A stretch of 64,000 bases of DNA from an uncultured Psychroserpens sp. (GCA_947489585.1 CANLEE010000001.1:124001-188000), one strand, 5' to 3'; positions 46,325-54,913 are shown, counted from the first letter of the stretch. The notes: generated by a model not told the origin, from the letters alone. A program made the numbers and translations.

Positions 46325-46332
46325 CAAATATA
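46325..46332 (-). promoter_or_regulatory. -7 box TATATTTG upstream of tatA
   Basis: Exact TAnnTTTG ending 4 nt before the GTG start; transcription would begin at or within a base or two of the start codon. Confidence 0.6.
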
Positions 46333-46410
46333 CTGAGATGTTTTGACATTAATTATAGATTTAACGATATAAAAAATCGATAGTTTTAATTTATAAACTT
46401 AGATATAACT

Positions 46411-48669
46411 CTATTTTTTAGGCCAAGTATTATTTGAGGTATTTATATCTGCTGTTTTACCTTTAGGATCTATTGTTATCGTTACAATTTCTTTTTCTGA
46501 AGTAATCACTTTGGTTACTTCTTGATCATTAAACCTCCATATTTGAGCAGGATATATTTCAGTTTTTGAAGTACCATCACTATAGGTGAGTTCTAAAATA
46601 ATTGGCATGACTAATCCACCAGGTTTTTCAAAAGTGATATTATAAAAATATTTAGGTTGCTTCATGTTTTTGCGCTCTTCCTTTGTAAAATTACTTATCA
46701 AATAGTCTTTTAACGTAGACGAATTGTCTGAAGTATTGCCTTCATGTATTTTTTTATTAAATGCCTCACTATTGTCTTGTTCAAGATATACCCAGTTTAA
46801 ATTCTCCACATCAATATTTCTACTATGGGCATAATTCTTTGCGTATTGGTTAGGTTCGGATGAAACATAATATTTCTTTACGTCTTTAAGTCCGATATCT
46901 ACCCAATCAGTCGTATAAAACCAACCTCTCCAGAACCAATCTAAGTCAACTGCTGACGCATCTTCCATTGTACGAAAAAAGTCTTCAGGAGTTGGATGTT
47001 TAAACATCCATCGTTTTGCATATTCTTTAAATGCATAATCAAATAACTCAGGTCCCATTACAACATCTCTTAAAATATTTAATGCTGAAGCCGTTTTCAC
47101 ATAAGCATTACTTCCAGCTTGGGGCAGGTTTAAACCATTAGTCATAAGCGGTGCTATTCTGTTTTGATTTCCACTCATATATCCTAAAACTTTTTTTGCT
47201 GGACCTCGTCTATGAGGAAAAGCATCATCACCATCAGATAAAGCTTCTGGATGCCATTTTATAAAATCTTGTTCTGCTAAATATTGTATAAACGCATTGA
47301 CGCCTTCATCCATCCATTTCCATTGGCGCTCATCACTATTTACAATCATTGGAAAAAAGTTATGGCCTACTTCATGAATAATAACACCAATCATGCGATA
47401 TTTTGTAAAGTCATTATAATCTCCATTTTTATCAGGTCTACCATGATTCCAACAAATCATTGGGTATTCCATACCTTGACCTTTAGCATGCACAGAAATG
47501 GCTTTGTGATATGGGTAATCAAACGTTCTGCTTGAATAGGACTTTAATGTGCTAGCTACAGCCTTTGTTGACCACTCTTCCCATAATGGATTTCCTTCTT
47601 TAGGGTATAAGGACACAGCCATCACATCTTTGTTTCCAATTGTTACTGCCATCATATCCAATATATATTTCCTTGAACTTGTAAAAGCAAAATCTCTTAC
47701 ATTTTCAGCATAGAACATCCAAGTTTTCTTTTTATTTGATTGGCTCTTTTCTCTAATTTCTGCTTCCTCTTGAGTAGCAATTACCACAGGCTTTTTATAC
47801 GATTTTTTAGCTTTCTGATAACGTTTCATCATTGCATCAGAAAACACATCCTCTCTGTTTAACAAACGCCCTGTCCCATCTAATAAATGATCTGCTGGAA
47901 CAGTAATATTAACTTCAAAATTTCCAAATGATAAAGCAAACTCATCACTTCCCCAAAATTGCAAGTTTTGCCACCCTTCAACATCATTATAAGCAGCCAT
48001 TCTTGGATAAAACTGAGCAATAATATAGCTTTTGTTTCCGTCAGGAAATAATTCATAACCCGATCGTCCACCATGTTTAACATGATTATTAATTTGATAC
48101 CACCATTTGATATTAAAAGAAAACTTATCTCCTGTTAGCATAGGTTTCGGCAACTCAACTCGCATCATTGTTTGGTTAATTGTATACGAGAGATCATCGC
48201 CATTTATAGCGGTCACTTTCTCTATGTTGAAACCACCATTAAATTGCTCTAACATGTATGTTGATGTGAAATTTGATGGTGATATAGCTGGGATTATCCT
48301 ATTTGTTGTAATCGCATTAGTTGGCTTCTCTTTTTTTCTAATATTTTGATCTAATTGAACCCATAGATATGATAATTCATCAGGCGAGTTATTTGTGTAT
48401 GTTATCGTTTCATAACCATTTAAAACGGCTGCCTCATCATCAATCTCAACACTTATTTTATAATCTGCTTGCTGTTGATAATAATTTGGCCCTGGTGCTC
48501 CTGAAGCTGTTCTATAACCATTTGGCGTAGCAAATTCATCATAGAGTTGCCTGAATTTACTTTGGTTTGTATGACCAGATTTTGATGTTTCCTCTTGAGC
48601 TTGAGTCATCGTCGTTAATGACATAAGTGCGATTGATAAACAAAGATATTTTAGAAATTTCATAACCAT
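46411..48669 (-). CDS. Secreted M1-family metallopeptidase
   Basis: A 752-residue exported aminopeptidase-like zinc protease. The signal peptide ends at TQAQ (residue 24-25). An N-terminal beta domain (YKISVEIDDEAAVLNGYETITY) precedes the gluzincin core HEVGHNFFPMI with the third ligand in WMDEGVNAF. The GAMEN-type exopeptidase loop is GQGMEYPMICW. A further C-terminal region runs from about residue 580. It likely trims peptides in the periplasm or at the cell surface. A near-consensus box TACTTTTA (48687-48680) precedes it. Confidence 0.92.
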   Translation of the reverse strand: MVMKFLKYLCLSIALMSLTTMTQAQEETSKSGHTNQSKFRQLYDEFATPNGYRTASGAPGPNYYQQQADYKISVEIDDEAAVLNGYETITYTNNSPDELSYLWVQLDQNIRKKEKPTNAITTNRIIPAISPSNFTSTYMLEQFNGGFNIEKVTAINGDDLSYTINQTMMRVELPKPMLTGDKFSFNIKWWYQINNHVKHGGRSGYELFPDGNKSYIIAQFYPRMAAYNDVEGWQNLQFWGSDEFALSFGNFEVNITVPADHLLDGTGRLLNREDVFSDAMMKRYQKAKKSYKKPVVIATQEEAEIREKSQSNKKKTWMFYAENVRDFAFTSSRKYILDMMAVTIGNKDVMAVSLYPKEGNPLWEEWSTKAVASTLKSYSSRTFDYPYHKAISVHAKGQGMEYPMICWNHGRPDKNGDYNDFTKYRMIGVIIHEVGHNFFPMIVNSDERQWKWMDEGVNAFIQYLAEQDFIKWHPEALSDGDDAFPHRRGPAKKVLGYMSGNQNRIAPLMTNGLNLPQAGSNAYVKTASALNILRDVVMGPELFDYAFKEYAKRWMFKHPTPEDFFRTMEDASAVDLDWFWRGWFYTTDWVDIGLKDVKKYYVSSEPNQYAKNYAHSRNIDVENLNWVYLEQDNSEAFNKKIHEGNTSDNSSTLKDYLISNFTKEERKNMKQPKYFYNITFEKPGGLVMPIILELTYSDGTSKTEIYPAQIWRFNDQEVTKVITSEKEIVTITIDPKGKTADINTSNNTWPKK

Positions 48670-48749
48670 AAGTAAATTGTAAAAGTAGCGGTTTTACGAG
48701 TCCTTAGAATCTAAAAAAATGTTAATTATAGTTTTATACTTTAAAGTCT

Positions 48750-49550
48750 TCAATCTTTTGAATTGGTATCTTCTTCATTATATTGATATAGTTTTTGAAG
48801 CAAAAATTCATAGGTTTTAAGACTGTTATCTGCTTTACATAATTCTAAAGCCACTGGATCTTCAACAACATAATAAAAGAAGTCTGCTTTTAAATGCGGT
48901 TCTATTTCATAGCTCTCAAATAATACTTTTGAAAACTCAGCAGACATTTTTTTAATGCACAGGTCTTGATTTTCCAGTAATACAGCCCGTTTTAATTTTT
49001 TAGTTCTACCAGAAATTTTGTTTAGAATTTTATGAATATTGATCCCTACAAACAAAGGTGCAATCACAATTGACTTACCTGCATCTGCTTCATAAAGTCG
49101 TCTTTCTTTTTGAGTTTTAGGTTTTCCTGTATAACCTGGGATTCCAACATCATAAAAATTAATATCACGTTTGGCATCACTATTTTCAACATCTAATAAC
49201 AAATCACCTGTAAGCACTTTTCCAACAACAACCTCGTCCAATTCATTAACTCTATCGGTAAGCGTGATTGTAATGACTTTCATATCAATATTAGTTTTAC
49301 TAATGATGATACTTTGAGGTGTATATTGAATGCTGGAAATTAAAATAGTATCATTGAGTTTTGCAGGAATTTCAAATGCTCCTTTGTTATTCGTAATCGT
49401 ATTTTTTTGTGCTGAAATGTTAAGAACATGGATATTTCCTAGCTCAGAACTTGCTATTATTTTTCCTTTTAAACTGATGGTTTGAGCATTACAAATCATA
49501 CAACTAAAAGTTGCGAGTAATAGATATACTATGTGCTCAATCTTCTTCAA
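48750..49550 (-). CDS. Tandem secreted carboxypeptidase-regulatory-like protein, copy 3 (TTG start)
   Basis: A 266-residue exported protein, the third of three tandem paralogues. The signal peptide ends at CNAQ (residue 23). A CarboxypepD_reg-like beta-sandwich follows (ISLKGKIIASSELGNIHVLN, NNKGAFEIPAKLNDTI, about residues 24-105). An unknown C-terminal domain opens with GKVLTGDLLLDVENSD and INFYDVGIPGYTG. Copy 2 has the same blocks. The start is TTG inside the copy 2 gene, overlapping it by 14 nt, and no in-frame ATG gives a signal peptide. The C-terminal domain's function is unknown. Confidence 0.85.
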   Translation of the reverse strand: MKKIEHIVYLLLATFSCMICNAQTISLKGKIIASSELGNIHVLNISAQKNTITNNKGAFEIPAKLNDTILISSIQYTPQSIIISKTNIDMKVITITLTDRVNELDEVVVGKVLTGDLLLDVENSDAKRDINFYDVGIPGYTGKPKTQKERRLYEADAGKSIVIAPLFVGINIHKILNKISGRTKKLKRAVLLENQDLCIKKMSAEFSKVLFESYEIEPHLKADFFYYVVEDPVALELCKADNSLKTYEFLLQKLYQYNEEDTNSKD

Positions 49551-50304
49551 TTCGTAGTTTAAAAGCTTTGAGTTTTTCTTTTAAAAACTCGAGCATTTTT
49601 AGTTCATTTTTAGTTTTACTTAATGGCAAAAACTTAGAATCGTCAGCGCTAAAGTAAAAAAACTCTTTTCGCTTAGAGATTTCTAATTCTTCTGTTTCAA
49701 AAAGCAAATCTGCATATTTTGCATATGCTTCATCCATTGCTTTGTCATTCTCTTCTTGTTTAATTTGCTCATTTAAGCGTTTCGTTCGTCCAGAAATCCA
49801 ATTAATAAAAGGATTTAAAGGTACTAATCCAGCTCCGCTTTTCGCTTCATATAATCGCCTTTCGCTTTGCGTCTTTTTTGGTCCTGTATAACCAGGAATA
49901 CCTAAATCATAAAAATTAATTTCACGCTTGGAATCACTATTTTCTATATCAGACATTAAATCACCCGTCAATATTTTACCAACTGTAACTTGATCAAGAA
50001 TATTCACATTATCTTCAAGATTTATAGTCACCTCTTTAGTTTGCATAATAATATCAGTAATTACAAATTCTTTAGATACATACTTAATTCCAGACACCAT
50101 AATGGTATCATTTAATTTTGCAGGAATCTCAAATATGCCTTCGTCATTGGTAATTGTATACTTACTTGCTGTTTTATTGATGATGTGAATCCCATCTACA
50201 TCACCACTAGCTTTAATTTCACCTGTGATATGATGTGTTTGAGACGCAATTTCCGAAGAACAACAAACGACAAAAAGGAAGAATAAAAGCTTAATCTTTA
50301 TCAC
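49537..50304 (-). CDS. Tandem secreted carboxypeptidase-regulatory-like protein, copy 2 (GTG start)
   Basis: A 255-residue exported protein. Signal peptide MIKIKLLFFLFVVCCSSEIASQ, then the CarboxypepD_reg-like domain (HHITGEIKASGDVDGIHIIN, NDEGIFEIPAKLNDTI). The C-terminal domain has GKILTGDLMSDIENSD, EINFYDLGIPGYTG, SERRLYEAKSG and WISGRTKRLN, nearly identical in pattern to copy 3. The start is GTG, 14 nt inside copy 1. Both overlaps have the same length, as expected from tandem duplication of one unit. The domain at the N-terminus resembles those that precede SusC-like receptors, but no barrel follows here. Confidence 0.85.
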   Translation of the reverse strand: MIKIKLLFFLFVVCCSSEIASQTHHITGEIKASGDVDGIHIINKTASKYTITNDEGIFEIPAKLNDTIMVSGIKYVSKEFVITDIIMQTKEVTINLEDNVNILDQVTVGKILTGDLMSDIENSDSKREINFYDLGIPGYTGPKKTQSERRLYEAKSGAGLVPLNPFINWISGRTKRLNEQIKQEENDKAMDEAYAKYADLLFETEELEISKRKEFFYFSADDSKFLPLSKTKNELKMLEFLKEKLKAFKLRIEED

Positions 50305-51103
50305 TCTTCGTTTTTAAAAAGACGCTACTCTTTTTGTTAAGTAATTCTAGAAACTCTAATTCCTTACCATAATTTAAGAGCGTAAAATCGAAGGTGTCAT
50401 CCTCTTCAACAAATTGTATAAATTCTTCGACACGATGCTCTGGAATGTTAAAATTATCAACTATAAATTCTGAACCAAAATAATACTTAACAGAACTTAC
50501 AGGGACATCTGGAATACCTTTAGCCGCTTTATCTTTGACCTTACTTCTAAATAGTGGAATCAACAACTGATCTACAACATTTACAATATTTAAACCGTTA
50601 ACCATTGTCTGTGACTGCTGATGCATGGCTTCATTTTCAACTTCAGAACGAAGGTCATCTGAGAACTCATATTCGTCAAGTTTTTTAATTCCAAAGTAAA
50701 GTGCATCTAGTTTTGGGTTAAACGTTTTTACGGAAGACACATCCGTTTTTAGTTCCCCAGTTAGTCCTTTAGTCAAAACCAAAATTTCATCAAGTTTATT
50801 TATCTCTTCTATTAAAAAGATACGCATACGTTTAGAATCTATAATGGCTTGACTGACCTGTAAATCAAAATTTCGATATTGTAATGCTCTAATTTCGATA
50901 AAATCATTGAGCGCTACTTCAAGTGTAAACTCACCATTCTCATTTGTTACAACGCCTATATTGGATGAGGTGTTAAATACGGTAATTCCCTCTACATCAT
51001 TACCTTCGACAATAATTTTGCCATCAACTTCTATACGCTGAAACCTTTGAGCTGTTAGAGTTATTGACATCAATGTTAGTATAACGAGTAGAACTTTTTT
51101 CAT
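50291..51103 (-). CDS. Tandem secreted carboxypeptidase-regulatory-like protein, copy 1
   Basis: A 270-residue exported protein and the first gene of the trio, starting with ATG. Signal peptide to TAQ (residue 19), then the CarboxypepD_reg-like domain (IEVDGKIIVEGNDVEGITVFN, NENGEFTLEVALNDFIEI). The C-terminal part is more diverged but keeps KGLTGELKTDV, matching LTGDLxxD in copies 2 and 3. It ends with a helix-rich stretch (VEEFIQFVEEDD). It is divergent from pepE with 131 bp between. I know of no function for the C-terminal region. Confidence 0.85.
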   Translation of the reverse strand: MKKVLLVILTLMSITLTAQRFQRIEVDGKIIVEGNDVEGITVFNTSSNIGVVTNENGEFTLEVALNDFIEIRALQYRNFDLQVSQAIIDSKRMRIFLIEEINKLDEILVLTKGLTGELKTDVSSVKTFNPKLDALYFGIKKLDEYEFSDDLRSEVENEAMHQQSQTMVNGLNIVNVVDQLLIPLFRSKVKDKAAKGIPDVPVSSVKYYFGSEFIVDNFNIPEHRVEEFIQFVEEDDTFDFTLLNYGKELEFLELLNKKSSVFLKTKSDKD

Positions 51104-51234
51104 AGTTGGAGGTTTAGTTACGTAAAGTAAATATTTGAAAACTTAATTTTATAATAAAGACTGGCTAAACTTTTGTTAAATTAGAGCCTTAGCTTTATTT
51201 TGCTTTTACCTAAATTTACAATAAATTATTTCGA

Positions 51235-51942
51235 ATGAAAAATATTATTATAGCGAGTACTTCAACAGTACATGGCGGGCAACCTTTAGATTATTTATTA
51301 GAAGAATTACGTGTATTTTTCAAAGACACTTCTGAGATTTTATTTATTCCCTATGCAAGACCTGGCGGAATTACACATGACGTGTATACTGAAAATGTAA
51401 ATAAAGTATTTCAAAAAATAGATAAAAAAGCAGTTGGTATACATGAATTTAATGACCCTAAAGAAGCTATAACCCAAGCCAAAGGTATTTTTACTGGTGG
51501 TGGAAATACCTTTGTTTTAGTCAATCTGCTTTATAAAAATGATCTTATCGATACTATTAAAACTGTAGTAAAAAACGGAATCCCATATCTAGGAACAAGT
51601 GCAGGAAGTAATATTTGCGGACTTACTGTTAATACAACTAATGACATGCCTATCGTTTACCCTCCAAGTTTCAAAACATTTGGCTTTGTTCCTTTTAATA
51701 TTAATCCGCATTATCTAGATCCAGATCCAACTAGCAAACATATGGGTGAGACTAGAGAAACTAGAATTAAAGAGTTTCATAAATTTAACACCCAACCTGT
51801 TGTAGGTATTCGAGAAGGGAGTTGGTTGGCAGTTATTGGCAATTCTATAACATTGAAAGGTCCATTAGATGCAAGAATTTTTGAGTATAACAAAGCTCCA
51901 TATGAAGTTAAAACTGGTACTGAACTCAGTCATTTAAAATAA
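51235..51942 (+). CDS. pepE: Dipeptidase E (alpha-aspartyl dipeptidase, peptidase S51)
   Basis: Serine peptidase of 235 residues that hydrolyses Asp-X dipeptides in the cytoplasm. The nucleophile serine is in YLGTSAGSNI, with IFTGGGNTFVL and the histidine in INPHYLDPDP completing the usual pattern. The N-terminal strand IIIASTSTVHGGQPLDYLL is typical of PepE. It could use dipeptides imported by a POT transporter such as the one at 41318. It ends at a hairpin shared with the convergent tRNA gene. Confidence 0.93.
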   Translation: MKNIIIASTSTVHGGQPLDYLLEELRVFFKDTSEILFIPYARPGGITHDVYTENVNKVFQKIDKKAVGIHEFNDPKEAITQAKGIFTGGGNTFVLVNLLYKNDLIDTIKTVVKNGIPYLGTSAGSNICGLTVNTTNDMPIVYPPSFKTFGFVPFNINPHYLDPDPTSKHMGETRETRIKEFHKFNTQPVVGIREGSWLAVIGNSITLKGPLDARIFEYNKAPYEVKTGTELSHLK

Positions 51943-51969
51943 AAAGCCTCATCAATTGGACAAGGCTTT
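51943..51969. terminator. Hairpin between pepE and tRNA-Gly
   Basis: 7-bp stem AAAGCCT/AGGCTTT with a 13-nt loop. On the minus strand it is followed by a T-rich run, so it suits termination of the tRNA transcript best. Confidence 0.65.
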
Positions 51970-51971
51970 AG

Positions 51972-52044
51972 AGCGAGAGACCGGGTTCGAACCGGCGACA
52001 TTCAGCTTGGAAGGCTGACGCTCTACCAACTGAGCTACTCTCGC
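51972..52044 (-). tRNA. tRNA-Gly (anticodon TCC)
   Basis: The reverse strand folds as a full cloverleaf: 7-bp acceptor GCGAGAG/CTCTCGC, a D arm with AGCTCAGTTGGTAGAGC, the anticodon stem TCAGC/GCTGA with loop CTTCCAA (anticodon TCC, reading GGA), and the T arm CCGGTTCGAACCCGG. The discriminator base is T, as usual for glycine. CCA is not encoded. A -7 box (52062-52055) lies upstream. Confidence 0.97.
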
Positions 52045-52054
52045 ATTTCGGGCG

Positions 52055-52062
52055 CAAATATA
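52055..52062 (-). promoter_or_regulatory. -7 box TATATTTG upstream of tRNA-Gly
   Basis: Exact TAnnTTTG on the minus strand, 10 nt before the 5' end of the tRNA. Confidence 0.6.
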
Positions 52063-52094
52063 AAATAACTTTCCATTTACCGCATTAAAAAAGC

Positions 52095-52520
52095 TTAGAA
52101 CTTTTTTAAAAAGTGATAACCTAATATTTCAAAGTCTTCATTGTAATAAAATTTATGTGATGGATAATTTTGAACATAAGTATTAAGCTCAACTGTATTG
52201 CAGCCTTTAGTCTTTACATACTCATAAATCCAATTTAAAAACTGCTTACCTAGGCCTTTATTTCGATAACCATCATCAATGTAAACATGGTCAATCTCAA
52301 CTGTTTTGCCTGCATAATGCCTAGTACAAAACCACATACCAGTCACACCAATCATTGTATCTTGATCATAAATAACAGCACACTCATAATTTTGAGATAC
52401 CATTTCTGTGAATCGTTCTTTAAGCAATTCATCAGACGTTTTATAATTTGTTAACTTCTGAATCAATGGAATTACACTATGAATCTCTGAATTTTCTAAT
52501 AATTTAAACTGAAATGACAT
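52095..52520 (-). CDS. GNAT family N-acetyltransferase
   Basis: A 141-residue acetyl-CoA-dependent acyltransferase. The GNAT core is seen in VIYDQDTMIGVTGMW, the central strand EIDHVYIDD, and the acetyl-CoA loop GYRNKGLGKQFL (motif A Q/R-x-x-G-x-G/A). The final YYNEDFEILGYHFLKKF is typical of small GNATs. The substrate is unknown. The frame opens at a TTG (52526), but ATG 52520 (MSFQFKLLEN) is preferred. Confidence 0.88.
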   Translation of the reverse strand: MSFQFKLLENSEIHSVIPLIQKLTNYKTSDELLKERFTEMVSQNYECAVIYDQDTMIGVTGMWFCTRHYAGKTVEIDHVYIDDGYRNKGLGKQFLNWIYEYVKTKGCNTVELNTYVQNYPSHKFYYNEDFEILGYHFLKKF

Positions 52521-52685
52521 AATCAAAATTTTAAGTGAAGATAAATATTTTGGTTAAGTTTGAATATAGAAACATTGCATTAATTACAATGAAATGTCGT
52601 TTAAAAACTGTCGGCCTTTAATTTAAATTATGCTATACAAATGGCTTTTTAAAATGATTGGCATAACTTATGTTATGAATTAAAT

Positions 52686-53423
52686 ATGATGAATAGACGT
52701 CTTTTTTTTAAAACTTCTTCGATAGCTAGCATAGGTTTAATGGTTTTTCCACAAATAGCCTTTCAGAGTTTAGGCAAAGTACTTCCTTACAAAGAGTTAA
52801 TAGGTAAAGGGCAACCTCAATTGTTTGGAGACGATTTCAAATTAAGAAAAGAAGCATATGATGCCTTTTTAAGATTAACGACTGAAGCACTCAAAAGTGA
52901 CATTCGTATTCAAAGTGTGTCTAGTTATCGAAGCTTTAGTCACCAAAATAGAATTTGGGAACGGAAATACAAACGAAATATCGCTAACGGATTGAGTCCA
53001 AAAAAGAGTATAAAAAAAATCATAGAATATTCGACAATTCCAGGTACATCTCGCCATCATTGGGGAACAGACATTGATCTTATTGATGCCAATGTAAAAC
53101 AGCCAAGTAATGTTTTGAATCCAGCACATTTTGAAGGAACTGGCTGCTTTTCAAAATTTAAGAATTGGATGGACGAACACGCAAATGATTTTGGGTTTTA
53201 TTTAGTGTACACAAACAAAGATAAAAGGAAAGGTTTTAAATATGAACCATGGCACTATAGTTATAAGCCACTTTCTAAATCGTATCTCAATGATTACCAA
53301 AAGTTCAATTTAAAAGATATTATCAATTCAGAGCAATTAATTGGCTGTGATTATTTTTCCGAAGAATTCATTACGAACTACTTAAACGAAAATATTTTGG
53401 ATATAAATCCAGAACTTTTGTAA
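52686..53423 (+). CDS. M15-family D-alanyl-D-alanine carboxypeptidase-like protein with putative Tat signal
   Basis: A 245-residue zinc peptidase of the VanY/M15B type. It shows SVSSYRSFSHQNRIW, the zinc site SRHHWGTDIDLID (His and Asp ligands) and EPWHYSYKP with the third histidine, so all ligands are retained. It should trim peptidoglycan stem peptides. The N-terminus NRRLFFKTSSIASIGL fits the twin-arginine pattern (R-R-x-F-x-K followed by a mild hydrophobic stretch), suggesting export of the folded, metal-loaded enzyme. A 16-nt dyad CATAAC/GTTATG (52662-52677) lies just upstream. Confidence 0.87.
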   Translation: MMNRRLFFKTSSIASIGLMVFPQIAFQSLGKVLPYKELIGKGQPQLFGDDFKLRKEAYDAFLRLTTEALKSDIRIQSVSSYRSFSHQNRIWERKYKRNIANGLSPKKSIKKIIEYSTIPGTSRHHWGTDIDLIDANVKQPSNVLNPAHFEGTGCFSKFKNWMDEHANDFGFYLVYTNKDKRKGFKYEPWHYSYKPLSKSYLNDYQKFNLKDIINSEQLIGCDYFSEEFITNYLNENILDINPELL

Positions 53424-53449
53424 ATTTATAGATATTAATTACCACTATT

Positions 53450-54220
53450 ATGAGAGGAAGAAATTTTAAAGTAAGATTACTAATTGGTGTGGCCATAGCA
53501 CTCTTTTTTGTTATAAAACGCTGCAGCCAAAGAGAAGAAAATCCATACACTGGACGTATGCAAACAATCTCGATGACAGCAGATAAAGAAATTCAAATTG
53601 GCTTGGCTAGTGCGCCGCAAATGGCTCAACAGCATGGTGGATTGCATCCTAACAGTCAATACCAAGCTCTTGTTGATAATGTGGGAAATAAATTAGTTAA
53701 TAATAGCATTGCTAGAGAAACGCCTTATAAATATGAGTTTCATTTATTAGCAGATCCAAATACAATAAATGCTTTTGCATTACCTGGCGGACAAATTTTT
53801 ATTACCTATTCATTATTTTCTAAACTAGAAAACGAATCGCAACTTGCAGGTGTTTTAGGCCATGAAATTGGTCATGTGCTTGGTCGTCATAGTGCTGAGC
53901 GTATTGCCGAAAGTGAATACTGGCAAGGACTAGCTACAGCTGGATCTGTTGGTGGAGATATTGGTGGCTTAGTGAGTGGTATTGGTCAAAACACATTGCT
54001 TACTAATGGTAGAGATGATGAATTAGAAAGTGATGATTTAGGTGTGAGGTTTATGATAAAAGCTGGATACGATCCAGAAGAAATGATAGGTGTAATGGAA
54101 ATTCTAAAGGCTGCAGCTGGACCAAATCGTGTTCCTGAACGCATGAGTACGCATCCAGACCCAGAGAATAGAAAGGAAAAAATTAAAGAATCTATTGAAA
54201 AATATAAAAATGCACTTTAA
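53450..54220 (+). CDS. Membrane-anchored M48-family metalloprotease
   Basis: A 256-residue zinc protease. One N-terminal hydrophobic segment (residues 8-23) ends in a cysteine (KRCSQ), so it is an anchor or an imperfect lipoprotein signal. The catalytic domain shows HEIGHVLGRHSAERIAE (HExxH) and the third ligand glutamate in DDELESDDLGVRFM. The MSTHPDPENRKEKI end is typical of this periplasmic BepA/LoiP-like group, which takes part in outer-membrane protein quality control. The stop codon lies within a palindromic terminator. Confidence 0.92.
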   Translation: MRGRNFKVRLLIGVAIALFFVIKRCSQREENPYTGRMQTISMTADKEIQIGLASAPQMAQQHGGLHPNSQYQALVDNVGNKLVNNSIARETPYKYEFHLLADPNTINAFALPGGQIFITYSLFSKLENESQLAGVLGHEIGHVLGRHSAERIAESEYWQGLATAGSVGGDIGGLVSGIGQNTLLTNGRDDELESDDLGVRFMIKAGYDPEEMIGVMEILKAAAGPNRVPERMSTHPDPENRKEKIKESIEKYKNAL

Positions 54221-54238
54221 TATATTAAAGTGCATTTT
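54207..54238. terminator. Perfect 32-nt palindrome overlapping the M48 stop codon
   Basis: Two 16-nt perfect arms without spacer (54207-54222 and 54223-54238; core TGCACTTTAATATATTAAAG). The last four codons and the stop of the M48 gene form its left arm. Confidence 0.7.
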
Positions 54239-54282
54239 AAACTAACTAACTCAAATAATTGTCTTCTCCAAGACATAAGTTT

Positions 54283-54672
54283 TTAAGAATCTAGACCTTC
54301 AATATAGGCTAGAATATCTTTTGCATTTGACAGTTTAGCATATTGCTCTGCTGTCATTCCTTTTTCTGATCTTAATTGTAATTTTGCACCTTTTTCTACT
54401 AAAAGCTTTAAAATATCAACGCGATTAAATTTTGCTGCATACATAGCAGGTGTTAAACCATTTGATTTTTTGTTGACGTCTTGACCTAAAGCGATCAATT
54501 TTTCTACAGTTTCAAAGTCTCCTTTAACAATTGACATACAAAATGGGTTAACTGCTCCTTTAGCGACAGCTACTGTCTCATAATTAGAAGTTGATGCGAT
54601 TTCATTTGTTGCATTTAAGGATGTAAAAGAAAATCCTAATGCGATTGCGATAATTACTGCTGATTTTTTCAT
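54283..54672 (-). CDS. Secreted ankyrin-repeat protein
   Basis: A 129-residue exported protein. The signal peptide is MKKSAVIIAIALGFSFTSLNA, followed by about two and a half ankyrin repeats (CMSIVKGDFETVEKLIALG, NGLTPAMYAAKFNRVDILKLLVEKGA, KGMTAEQYAKLSNAKDILAYI). Ankyrin repeats mediate protein binding, and no enzymatic part is present. The gene is alone. The 223-bp region upstream, to the gpmI dyad, is AT-rich and shows no clear promoter box. Confidence 0.88.
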   Translation of the reverse strand: MKKSAVIIAIALGFSFTSLNATNEIASTSNYETVAVAKGAVNPFCMSIVKGDFETVEKLIALGQDVNKKSNGLTPAMYAAKFNRVDILKLLVEKGAKLQLRSEKGMTAEQYAKLSNAKDILAYIEGLDS

Positions 54673-54849
54673 GATGAAAGATTTTTAAATTAATTGATTT
54701 TTTGATTATACTAAAGAGACGACATATTTTTAAAAGTGTTACACAAAAAAATCTTTAATAACATTTATTTAACTGTTTGTAAACAAATCTGTTAATACTA
54801 TCATAATTTGAATTTCGATATTAGCATGAGATGCATCTTCTTATAATTG

Positions 54850-54888
54850 ATTGGTAATTAGTTACATTTTGTAAAATCAATTACCAAT
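54850..54888. promoter_or_regulatory. Inverted repeat upstream of the gpmI promoter
   Basis: 10-nt perfect arms ATTGGTAATT (54850-54859) and AATTACCAAT (54879-54888) flank a 19-nt spacer that holds an inner TTAC/GTAA dyad. It lies about 18 nt upstream of the -7 box, a place suited to an operator. Confidence 0.4.
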
Positions 54889-54905
54889 AAACTGTATGAA
54901 ACATT

Positions 54906-54913
54906 TATCTTTG
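54906..54913 (+). promoter_or_regulatory. -7 box TATCTTTG upstream of gpmI
   Basis: Exact TAnnTTTG, 18 nt before ATG 54932. The extended frame from 54896 starts upstream of this box and is not the real start. Confidence 0.65.

Noticed and set aside
52662..52677. Dyad CATAAC-TTAT-GTTATG upstream of the M15 gene as an operator
   Set aside because: It is short and AT-rich, and such dyads are expected by chance in this base composition.
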